From an uncultured Leuconostoc sp. (GTDB lineage: Bacteria > Bacillota > Bacilli > Lactobacillales > Lactobacillaceae), in assembly GCA_900554745.1 (NCBI GenBank), contig USIU01000015.1, positions 1 to 12,924 of the forward strand: a DNA stretch of 12,924 nucleotides. Reading direction: 5' to 3'. Shown in pieces: positions 5,310 to 11,339 of the stretch (the stretch's first letter is position 1; every line of letters starts with the position of its first letter). Below the pieces are notes generated by a model, which searched no databases, was not told the DNA's origin, and saw only the letters and a list, made by a program, of their open reading frames with translations. The translations under genes and the position numbers were made by a program.

Positions 5310-6320
5310 TTATATTAGTTCAAAATCTAACCCTGGATCAGTGTTTAAGTCTAAACCTGCAAAAATACCTTGTTTATAATTCCAGTAACCCGCTGCCCCA
5401 ATCATCGCGGCATTGTCACCCGTATATTGCCGTGGTACCGGAATATACGTCGTTTCTGGAAATGACGCCAGTAACTGTTCTAATGTCTCACGCAACTGCG
5501 AATTAGCCGCCACACCACCAGCTAAGATAAAACTCTTAACCGGATAATCTTGTAACGACCGTTTCGTTCGCCCAACTAACGCATCCACGACTGCATTTTG
5601 GAAACTAGTGGCTAAATCATATTGATCAATTGTTTCCCCTTTTTGTTCCGCATGATGCACATAGTTAATGACGGCACTTTTCAACCCTGAAAAACTAAAA
5701 TCATAGTTGTCTTCATGTGCCATTGCGGTCGGAAATTTAATCGTTGGTTGCCCTTTGTGCGCCATCTCATCGATTGTCTTCCCAGCCGGATAAGGCAGCT
5801 TTAACAAGCGCCCAACTTTATCAAAACTTTCACCAGCGGCATCATCACGGGTTTCACCCAACACAGCAAATGCGTTTTCATTTTGCATGAGGACTAGTTC
5901 AGTATGCCCACCAGACACCATCAAAGCCAAGGCTGGATAGCGAATGGGCTGATTAAAATTAGCCGCTGCAATGTGTCCTGCCAAATGATTGACTGGCACA
6001 ATCGGCAAATTGTGTGCCAAGGCAAAGGTTTTGGCACCCATTAAACCAACCAACAAAGACCCCACCAAACCAGGGCCGTAAGTCACGGCTACCGCATCCA
6101 GTTCGTCTGGCGACACATGGGCTGTAGCTAAGGCATCGTCTAACACCCGCGTGATCCATTCAATATGGTGGCGACTGGCAACTTCGGGGACAATCCCCCC
6201 AAAGCGTTGATGCGAATTAATTTGCGTGGCCACGGCGTTACTTAGGACAATATGGCCATCTTCCACAATGGCAACACTGGTTTCATCAGCGCTGGATTCA
6301 AATGCTATGATTTTTGTCAT
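5310..6320 (-). CDS. tsaD: tRNA N6-adenosine threonylcarbamoyltransferase, TsaD
   Basis: Catalytic subunit of the bacterial t6A complex: with TsaB and TsaE it transfers the threonylcarbamoyl group from threonylcarbamoyl-AMP to A37 of ANN-decoding tRNAs. The 336-residue length is normal. Visible are FESSADETSVAIVEDG at 7-22, the metal-binding HxxxH as H112 and H116 in NHLAGH, VSGGHTEL, the GLKSAV block, LAGGVAANSQLR and YTGDNAAMIGAAG near the C-terminus. The common ESSCDETS motif has Ala in place of Cys here. The ATG at 6318-6320 is chosen because MTKIIAFESS matches family N-termini; its Shine-Dalgarno is weak, and a TTG ten codons upstream is an unlikely alternative. It is the last gene of the tsaB-GNAT-rimI-tsaD unit, 37 bases after rimI. 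Confidence 0.96.
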   Translation of the reverse strand: MTKIIAFESSADETSVAIVEDGHIVLSNAVATQINSHQRFGGIVPEVASRHHIEWITRVLDDALATAHVSPDELDAVAVTYGPGLVGSLLVGLMGAKTFALAHNLPIVPVNHLAGHIAAANFNQPIRYPALALMVSGGHTELVLMQNENAFAVLGETRDDAAGESFDKVGRLLKLPYPAGKTIDEMAHKGQPTIKFPTAMAHEDNYDFSFSGLKSAVINYVHHAEQKGETIDQYDLATSFQNAVVDALVGRTKRSLQDYPVKSFILAGGVAANSQLRETLEQLLASFPETTYIPVPRQYTGDNAAMIGAAGYWNYKQGIFAGLDLNTDPGLDFELI

Positions 6321-6357
6321 CTTTATTCGTGTGAGTGGTGCCCTTAGCAACCTGTGC

Positions 6358-6768
6358 TCACATTTTCCTTTCCATCATGATTGCGGCATGACCATTTTTA
6401 TAATACTTCTCACGACGGTGATACGGTGAAAACCCCATCTTTTCATACAGCCGAATCGCTGGATGATTCAACTCGTCAACTTCCAATAAAAATCGGGCAA
6501 CGTCCGGCAACGCCAAAACGGTTGCTAATAGCGCTTGCGCAATCCCTTGCCGTTGATAATCGGGTTGGACCGCAATACTACCAATCTCAACTTCATCTAA
6601 TATCTGCGTTATGCCAATAAACCCACCCGTTGTTAAAAAATAACGACTCCGCGGGCTGTTCAGTTCATGTTCAAACACTGTTTTGGGCCAAGGCGAAGGC
6701 TGGAAGGCTGCTTGCGCAATCTGATAAATGACCGCACTATCTTCAATTGTGGCTGGTTGAATTTTCAA
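6358..6768 (-). CDS. rimI: RimI-type ribosomal protein S18 alanine N-acetyltransferase (TTG start)
   Basis: GNAT acetyltransferase that in bacteria acetylates the N-terminal alanine of ribosomal protein S18 using acetyl-CoA. The 136-residue product is slightly shorter than the usual 145-150. It has SPWPKTVFEHEL (25-36, the RimI substrate-loop pattern), the acetyl-CoA loop QRQGIA (72-77), and E96 and Y108, spaced as the catalytic Glu and Tyr of Salmonella RimI (E103/Y115), then a YYKNGHAAIMM C-terminus. The start is TTG at 6766-6768: an in-frame stop lies three codons upstream and no ATG fits. It overlaps the previous acetyltransferase gene by 26 bases and has no clear ribosome binding site, so translational coupling is likely. 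Of the two GNATs here it is the better RimI candidate, because it directly precedes tsaD and keeps the PW motif and C-terminus. Confidence 0.85.
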   Translation of the reverse strand: MKIQPATIEDSAVIYQIAQAAFQPSPWPKTVFEHELNSPRSRYFLTTGGFIGITQILDEVEIGSIAVQPDYQRQGIAQALLATVLALPDVARFLLEVDELNHPAIRLYEKMGFSPYHRREKYYKNGHAAIMMERKM

Positions 6769-7300
6769 GTTGTTTTACCATTGAAACGGCATCCTCATGA
6801 TCACCGAAATAATACCCCTTTTTGATGCCGGTTTGTGCAAAGCCTAAACGTTGATATAGCGCAATCGCCCCATGATTAGAAGCCCGTGCTTCTAACGTCA
6901 TGGTCGATACCCCGACTGCTTGCGCAAATTGATTAATTTCGGACAAAATCGTCGTCCCCAAACCATGTCCTTGCCAAATAGGCACAACCGCAATATTGGT
7001 AATGTGCATATCACGCTGATCTCTTTGATAAGCAACCCCAGCAAAACCAATCACCTGTTGATGACGTTCAATCACTAAATAAAGACGAATATGAGGTCGT
7101 GATAATTCGCTCAGAAAATCACGCAATACCCACGGCGCCACCCCAGCATAAACGGCCTCTTCAATACGAACCAAGGTGTCAATATCAGCGACCGTAGCAC
7201 GCCGTAACACAAAGTCATAGCCGCTGACTGCCAGCGTCTTAGTCGTAAAGCGTGGCAAAGCAAGCGGTAATTTCGGTTGGTGATTAAACTTCAAAAACAT
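6743..7300 (-). CDS. Second RimI-like GNAT N-acetyltransferase between tsaB and rimI
   Basis: A 185-residue GNAT protein with an N-terminal extension of about 30 residues (KFNHQPKLPLALPRF) before the LRRATVADI start of the fold. It has PWVLRDFLSEL at about 56-66, the acetyl-CoA loop QGHGLG (110-115), LEARASN with E137, and Y149 at the same 12-residue spacing as the catalytic pair of RimI, then KKGYYFGDHEDAVSM. So it retains RimI-like catalytic features although longer than RimI. The ATG at 7298-7300 overlaps the end of tsaB by 17 bases; the only upstream purine-rich stretch, GAGG, is 15 bases away, so coupling is likely. It may acetylate a different protein N-terminus, or be a diverged RimI paralogue; sequence does not decide. 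Confidence 0.88.
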   Translation of the reverse strand: MFLKFNHQPKLPLALPRFTTKTLAVSGYDFVLRRATVADIDTLVRIEEAVYAGVAPWVLRDFLSELSRPHIRLYLVIERHQQVIGFAGVAYQRDQRDMHITNIAVVPIWQGHGLGTTILSEINQFAQAVGVSTMTLEARASNHGAIALYQRLGFAQTGIKKGYYFGDHEDAVSMVKQLENSTSHN

Positions 7301-7994
7301 AATTTTCGGGATTATCCTCACCAGGATGCGCAGCAAGCCAGTTCAGCTCCGCCTGGGTTTTTCTTAAATAATTGGGATTAAAACGGGCCACATCAGGGGT
7401 AGGTTGTGCTTTACGGCCCAACGCCACAATGCCCTGACCATCAGGCAAACTATCAGCCGGTGTTAGAATGGTAGCTTGATCGCCAAATGCCGCCTGTAAA
7501 GCGGGCGCAAATGCCGTGGTTTCCCCTACAAAAGTGATGGGTTCATCACGCGTCTGCAACCAAGTCACCAAATGATCGATTGGTTGGTGCGCATCGGCTA
7601 ACACCGCCGTATCCTGATGATAAACACCCGCAAACACATTGTTATTACGCGCATCAAAGAGTGGCACCACTAAACCAGGATTGGTCACTTGCGCAGCCAA
7701 CACGGCCAAGCTCGATACGCCGACGAGCTCGGCTTGCAACGTATTAGCCAACAGTTTGGCAACTGTCACGCCAATTCTCAGTCCCGTAAATGACCCGGGA
7801 CCTTGGGCAACTACAATACGATCAATATCACTAAGCGCCCATTGTTGTTCGGCCAGCGTAGCTTCAATCGCTGGCAGTAACTGAATCGAATGATTCCGTG
7901 CTTCGTTGGTTGTGAACACGCGTAACACGTTATTATCTTCCGCCAAACTCACCGTCAGTGGTTGGTTACTTGTATCAAAGGCTAAAATCTTCAT
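7284..7994 (-). CDS. tsaB: t6A complex subunit TsaB
   Basis: Non-catalytic ASKHA-fold partner that binds TsaD and TsaE in t6A synthesis. The 236-residue product starts LAFDTSNQPLTVSL and contains NHSIQLLP (34-41) and AQGPGSFTGLRIG (63-75), the TsaB hallmark. It lacks the HxxxH metal site of TsaD, as expected. I chose the ATG at 7992-7994 because MKILAFDTSN fits the family; the frame continues 24 codons upstream but that stretch runs back through the ptsI terminator. There is no Shine-Dalgarno: the seven bases before the ATG read AGAACCT on the minus strand and are preceded directly by an extended -10-like box, so the message may be leaderless. First gene of the unit ending with tsaD. Confidence 0.93.
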   Translation of the reverse strand: MKILAFDTSNQPLTVSLAEDNNVLRVFTTNEARNHSIQLLPAIEATLAEQQWALSDIDRIVVAQGPGSFTGLRIGVTVAKLLANTLQAELVGVSSLAVLAAQVTNPGLVVPLFDARNNNVFAGVYHQDTAVLADAHQPIDHLVTWLQTRDEPITFVGETTAFAPALQAAFGDQATILTPADSLPDGQGIVALGRKAQPTPDVARFNPNYLRKTQAELNWLAAHPGEDNPENYVFEV

Positions 7995-8001
7995 AGGTTC
8001 T

Positions 8002-8010
8002 ATTTTAACA
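8002..8010 (-). promoter_or_regulatory. Possible extended -10 promoter of the tsaB operon
   Basis: The minus strand reads TGTTAAAAT immediately after the ptsI terminator T tract. With the usual six to seven base gap, transcription would begin at or one base before the tsaB ATG. No -35 is visible. Read-through of the ptsI terminator is the alternative source of message. Confidence 0.4.
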
Positions 8011-8011
8011 C

Positions 8012-8036
8012 AAAAAGACCGCCAATCGGCGGTCTT
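8012..8036 (-). terminator. Rho-independent terminator of ptsHI
   Basis: A perfect 9 bp stem, AAGACCGCC (8015-8023) with GGCGGTCTT (8028-8036), loop AATC, followed by five T in the minus direction. It lies ten bases after the ptsI stop. Confidence 0.9.
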
Positions 8037-8046
8037 AAAACTTGTT

Positions 8047-9762
8047 CTAGTCAATTGCTGATTCAACTAATGCAATGACTTCGTCATTTGTTTCGGCATC
8101 CAAAGCTTTTTCAGCCAACACCTTCATATCAGCAGTATTCAACTGCTTCATCAAGGCACGTGTTTGCAAAATAGATGGGGCACTCATTGAGAATTCATCC
8201 AAGCCCATCCCCATCAACAATGGGACAGCGATTGGATCACCAGCCATTTCACCACACATGGCAACAAACTTACCTTCTTTGTGTGCGGCAGTAATCACAT
8301 TATTGATCAAACGCAAGATTGATGGGTTATATGGTTGATACAAATAAGCAACCTTATCGTTACCACGATCTGCAGCCATTGTATAACCAATCAAATCGTT
8401 AGTGCCAATTGAGAAGAAATCTAACTCCTTAGCAAATTTATCAGCCAACATGGCGGCAGCAGGAATTTCAATCATGATCCCTAACTTGACCTCACCCATA
8501 GCCACACCAGCTGCTTCAAGCTTGGCACGTTCTTCTGTATAAATTTGCTTTGCGGCACGGAACTCAGGCAATGTGGCAATCATTGGGAACATAATCCACA
8601 AGTTACCAAAGGCTGAGGCACGCAGCAAGGCACGGAGTTGTGTCCGGAAGATTTCTGTTTGATCCAAAGAAATACGGATCGCACGATAACCCAAGAATGG
8701 GTTTTCTTCTTCTGGTAACTTCCAGTAGCTCAAGTGCTTGTCGCCACCAATATCCATGGTACGCACTGTCACGGGCTTACCGGCCATCTTTTCGACAACA
8801 GTCTTATAAGCTTCAAACTGTTCTTCTTCAGTTGGCAAATGATCTGATTCCATGTAGAGGAATTCAGTCCGGTACAAACCAATCCCTTCAGCACCATTTT
8901 CCAAAACGGCAGGCATGTCTTTTGGTGAACCAATGTTGGCACCCACGACAAATGTCTTACCGTCGGCACTGACTGATTGTTGATCCTTCAACAAGGCCCA
9001 TTCAGCACGTTGTGCTTGATAATCAGCTGCCTTTTGTTGATAAGTAGCAAGTGTGTCAGCATCTGGGTCGACAATCACGTCACCCGTCAAGCCATCAACA
9101 ATCACCAGGTCACCAGCTGCAACTTCTTTTGTAGCAATTTCCGTGCCCACGACAGCTGGAATTTCTAACGTCCGAGCCATGATTGACGCATGCGCTGTTC
9201 GACCACCCAAGTCAGTTAAGATACCCTTAACAAAGTTGCGGTCAAGTTGCGCAGTATCTGAAGGCGTCAAATCCTTTGCCACCAACACGACTTCTTCATC
9301 AATCAATGCTGGGTTTGGCAAGGCCACGTTAAGCAAGTGTGACAAGATACGCTTCGTCACATCACGAATGTCAGCCGCCCGTTCTTGCATGTAGGCATTG
9401 TCTGTCATCGCTTCAAACATGCTGATATACATGTCTGTCACTTCTTTAACAGCCTGTTCAGCGTTCACCTTATCGTCGGCAATCTTTTGTTTAAAGGCGC
9501 CTGACATTTCTGGATCAGCCAAGACCATCAAATGGGCTTCAAACACTTGCGCTTCTTCAGCACCAAGGTTTTCAGCAGCTTTCGCCTTAATGAGTTCCAC
9601 ATCGGCACTGGCAGCCTTCAAAGCATCGTCGACACGAGCTTGTTCAGCTGTCACATCTGTAATTGTTGTCTTTGAAAAAGACAAATCTGGGTCAACTAAC
9701 AAGTAGGCTTTTGCAATTGCAATCCCATTACTTGCCGCGATTCCTTTGAAGTTCTTAGCCAT
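8047..9762 (-). CDS. ptsI: Phosphoenolpyruvate-protein phosphotransferase, Enzyme I of the PTS
   Basis: First enzyme of the sugar phosphotransferase system: autophosphorylates on histidine from phosphoenolpyruvate and passes the phosphate to HPr. The 571-residue length is typical of Firmicutes Enzyme I. GIAASNGIAIAKAYL opens the N-terminal HPr-binding domain, and the phospho-histidine is H191 in GGRTAHASIMAR. The C-terminal PEP-binding barrel shows LYRTEFLYM, GYRAIRISL, MIEIPAA, FFSIGTNDL and MCGEMAGDP with the active-site Cys. It begins two bases after the ptsH stop and its nearest Shine-Dalgarno-like GAAGGA lies about 14 bases upstream, so it probably depends on coupling to ptsH. It ends in TAG followed by a strong terminator. 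Expression should follow the ptsH promoter and its cre boxes. Confidence 0.98.
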   Translation of the reverse strand: MAKNFKGIAASNGIAIAKAYLLVDPDLSFSKTTITDVTAEQARVDDALKAASADVELIKAKAAENLGAEEAQVFEAHLMVLADPEMSGAFKQKIADDKVNAEQAVKEVTDMYISMFEAMTDNAYMQERAADIRDVTKRILSHLLNVALPNPALIDEEVVLVAKDLTPSDTAQLDRNFVKGILTDLGGRTAHASIMARTLEIPAVVGTEIATKEVAAGDLVIVDGLTGDVIVDPDADTLATYQQKAADYQAQRAEWALLKDQQSVSADGKTFVVGANIGSPKDMPAVLENGAEGIGLYRTEFLYMESDHLPTEEEQFEAYKTVVEKMAGKPVTVRTMDIGGDKHLSYWKLPEEENPFLGYRAIRISLDQTEIFRTQLRALLRASAFGNLWIMFPMIATLPEFRAAKQIYTEERAKLEAAGVAMGEVKLGIMIEIPAAAMLADKFAKELDFFSIGTNDLIGYTMAADRGNDKVAYLYQPYNPSILRLINNVITAAHKEGKFVAMCGEMAGDPIAVPLLMGMGLDEFSMSAPSILQTRALMKQLNTADMKVLAEKALDAETNDEVIALVESAID

Positions 9763-9764
9763 TA

Positions 9765-10034
9765 TTATTCAGCAAGTCCTTCTTTTTCCATTGCTTCAGT
9801 GATGGCAGCCATTGCTGCTTCTTCATCATCACCTTCAGTCTTGATTGTCACGTCAGCACCTTGACCAACACCAAGTGACATCACACCCATGATTGACTTC
9901 AAGTTAACATCCTTACCTTGGTATGACAAAGTAACGTCTGATGTGAACTTTGAGGCTGCTTGTACCAACAATGTTGCTGGACGTGCGTGGATACCTGTTT
10001 CTGCTACGATATGGAATTCTTTTGATTGTGTCAT
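9765..10034 (-). CDS. ptsH: Phosphocarrier protein HPr
   Basis: Small PTS carrier that receives phosphate from Enzyme I and passes it to sugar-specific EIIA proteins. In Firmicutes it is also phosphorylated on a regulatory serine by HPr kinase and then acts as CcpA co-repressor. The 89-residue product shows TGIHARPATLLV with the catalytic histidine at 16 (His15 in Met-less numbering) and NLKSIMGVMSLGV with the regulatory serine at 47 (Ser46). The C-terminus is acidic. The start has a strong AAAGGAG (10044-10050) nine bases away, the best ribosome binding site in the window, in keeping with very high expression of HPr. First gene of ptsHI. Confidence 0.98.
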   Translation of the reverse strand: MTQSKEFHIVAETGIHARPATLLVQAASKFTSDVTLSYQGKDVNLKSIMGVMSLGVGQGADVTIKTEGDDEEAAMAAITEAMEKEGLAE

Positions 10035-10052
10035 GATTATTTTCTCCTTTTT

Positions 10053-10067
10053 AGCTGTGAATCAGCT
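10053..10067 (-). other. Small hairpin in the ptsH leader
   Basis: AGCTG and CAGCT pair around a five-base loop just upstream of the ptsH ribosome binding site. The stem is only 5 bp with no T tract, so it is not a terminator; a role in mRNA stability or translation is possible but unsupported. Confidence 0.3.
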
Positions 10068-10076
10068 TCTGGTAAT

Positions 10077-10105
10077 AGTGTATCAAAGCGCTTACAAAAT
10101 ATCAA
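10077..10105 (-). promoter_or_regulatory. ptsHI promoter
   Basis: The minus strand has -35 TTGATA (10100-10105), a 17 bp spacer and -10 TACACT (10077-10082) preceded by TG (extended -10). The start of transcription should lie near 10070, giving a leader of about 36 bases with the strong ribosome binding site. The spacer contains a cre-like box exactly. Confidence 0.65.
10083..10096. promoter_or_regulatory. cre-like box inside the ptsHI promoter spacer
   Basis: TCAAAGCGCTTACA matches the cre consensus TGWAANCGNTNWCA at 13 of 14 positions and fills the spacer between the -35 and -10 boxes. CcpA bound here would block RNA polymerase, so this site predicts repression. Confidence 0.55.
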
Positions 10106-10138
10106 GTAAAACCTCCTGATAAACCTTGATATATCAAG
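10099..10138. repeat. ATATCAAG inverted repeats upstream of ptsHI
   Basis: A perfect 14 bp palindrome CTTGATATATCAAG lies at 10125-10138, and a further ATATCAAG at 10099-10106 is inverted relative to its left half with 18 bases between. The proximal copy overlaps the -35 box. The arrangement looks like a two-site operator for an unknown dimeric regulator, but no known consensus was recognised. Confidence 0.45.
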
Positions 10139-10175
10139 CTCAATCGCCAAAAATGCCGGTCTTATCGCGTTTTCA

Positions 10176-10191
10176 ATGTAAACGTTTACAT
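10176..10191. promoter_or_regulatory. Perfect palindromic cre box upstream of ptsHI
   Basis: ATGTAAACGTTTACAT is a fully symmetric 16 bp palindrome whose core TGTAAACGTTTACA matches the cre consensus at every position. It lies about 71 bp upstream of the -35 of the ptsHI promoter and about 85 bp beyond the end of the tsaC terminator. From that distance it could activate or loop with the spacer box rather than block directly. Confidence 0.75.
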
Positions 10192-10263
10192 GTTTTCCGT
10201 GTACCTTTTCAGTAAATTAAAATCACCTACGTCATGTCGCCTTGGTACGTGCCCAGCACAATC

Positions 10264-10286
10264 AAAAAAAGCACCCTAGTGGTGCT
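10264..10286 (-). terminator. Rho-independent terminator of the prfA-prmC-tsaC operon
   Basis: AGCACC (10270-10275) pairs with GGTGCT (10281-10286) around a five-base loop, followed in the minus direction by seven T. It lies six bases after the tsaC stop. Confidence 0.9.
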
Positions 10287-10292
10287 AGCGTG

Positions 10293-11300
10293 TTAAACCG
10301 TCAATTCTTGATTTCCCGCCGCCTTAGCTAAGCGATTGTTATAGGCTTTACCAATCCCAATGGGGGGCATTTTTTCCACATAAATCGTGGCTACTGCTGG
10401 TGTCTCATCATAAAAACGGAGCCCCGCAAAAAGCTGTTCCGTTGCACTTTCAAGCGTTTCTCCTAATGACCACGTTTGCGTCACTGGTAACTGCAAGGTG
10501 ACCAAGGTGTCATCTTGCGCCATCACAACATCTTGATCCGTCAGGACTGCTTTGAGCGCCAAGACATCCAAACGATCAAACATGACCACCGTTTTGTCTG
10601 GGGCATAGTGGCGATACTTCATCCCCGGTGCCTTTGGGGTAACGTGACTCGCCACCGAAGTCGTACTTGTGGCGTCAAACACGGGCTGTTGGAGTACAGC
10701 TTCTAATTGTTGTTGCGTCACCGCACCCGGCCGCAAAATCGTCGGCGTATCCGTTGACATATCAATTACGGTCGATTCAACCCCCACTTCGGTTGGCCCA
10801 TCGTCTACAATAGCCGCAATCCGGCCTTGCATATCATGCCACACATGTTGGGCCGTGGTTGGCGATGGCTTACCTGATGTATTCGCACTTGGGCCAACGA
10901 TAGGCACCCCAGCGGCGCGAATCACGGCACGCGCGGTTTCATTGGCCGGCAAACGAAAAGCAACAGTTTGTAGACCACCCGTCACCAACATCGACACCTG
11001 ACCCGGCTTAATTGGCATAATAATCGTCAAAGACCCGGGCCAAAAGGCCGCCATCAATTGCCGAGCCGCTTCAGAAATTGTGACAAAGGGCGTCAACTGT
11101 TCAACATCGGCAACGGTCATAATCAGGGGATTATCGGCTGGACGATTTTTCGCGACAAAGACTTTTTTTACCGCCATGTCATTGGTCGCATCGGCCCCTA
11201 GACCATAGACTGTTTCGGTCGGGAAAGCCACCACTTCGCCGGCTTTTAATAAGGCCCCGGCCCGTTGCACATCTTGAGTTGTTAGTAATTCTGTCTCCAT
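10293..11300 (-). CDS. tsaC: L-threonylcarbamoyladenylate synthase (Sua5/YwlC type)
   Basis: Makes threonylcarbamoyl-AMP from threonine, bicarbonate and ATP, the first step of t6A synthesis. At 335 residues it is the long Sua5 type: a YrdC domain (about 5-200) with FPTETVYGLGADA (26-38), KNRPADNPL (51-59), VGPSANTSG (135-143), GVESTVID and RPGAVT, then the APGMKYRHYAP linker (224-234) and a C-terminal Sua5 domain. I chose the ATG at 11298-11300 because AGGA (11306-11309) is five bases upstream; an ATG two codons earlier and a GTG eight codons earlier are also in frame but poorly placed. It is the third gene of the prfA-prmC-tsaC unit, 39 bases after prmC, with a perfect inverted repeat in that gap. 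It serves the same pathway as tsaB and tsaD further along. The symbol sua5 or ywlC is also used. Confidence 0.95.
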   Translation of the reverse strand: METELLTTQDVQRAGALLKAGEVVAFPTETVYGLGADATNDMAVKKVFVAKNRPADNPLIMTVADVEQLTPFVTISEAARQLMAAFWPGSLTIIMPIKPGQVSMLVTGGLQTVAFRLPANETARAVIRAAGVPIVGPSANTSGKPSPTTAQHVWHDMQGRIAAIVDDGPTEVGVESTVIDMSTDTPTILRPGAVTQQQLEAVLQQPVFDATSTTSVASHVTPKAPGMKYRHYAPDKTVVMFDRLDVLALKAVLTDQDVVMAQDDTLVTLQLPVTQTWSLGETLESATEQLFAGLRFYDETPAVATIYVEKMPPIGIGKAYNNRLAKAAGNQELTV

Positions 11301-11312
11301 ATTCATCCTACC

Positions 11313-11334
11313 GACGTCAAACACACTTGACGTC
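11313..11334. repeat. Perfect inverted repeat between prmC and tsaC
   Basis: GACGTCAA and TTGACGTC form a perfect 8 bp stem with a six-base loop, placed between the prmC stop and the tsaC ribosome binding site. There is no T tract, so it is not a terminator. It could be an mRNA processing or stability hairpin, a modulator of tsaC translation, or a protein-binding palindrome. Confidence 0.55.
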
Positions 11335-11339
11335 CATTT

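Noticed and set aside
6321..6350. TTG start ten codons upstream for tsaD
   Set aside because: No ribosome binding site at proper spacing, and it adds residues not found in TsaD proteins.
9053..9706. Plus-strand open frames of 102 and 113 codons opposite ptsI
   Set aside because: Serine/alanine-rich antisense shadow of a strongly coding gene; no ribosome binding sites and no family resemblance.
10037..10105. A frame with AGGAGG and a TTG start upstream of ptsH, ending two bases before the ptsH ATG (22 codons)
   Set aside because: Its TTG is part of the -35 box of the likely ptsHI promoter, so the normal transcript would not contain the start; no ATG in frame and no resemblance to a leader peptide.
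10201..10256. GTACC and GGTAC inverted pair upstream of ptsHI
   Set aside because: Arms are only five bases exact and nearly 40 bases apart, within chance expectation.
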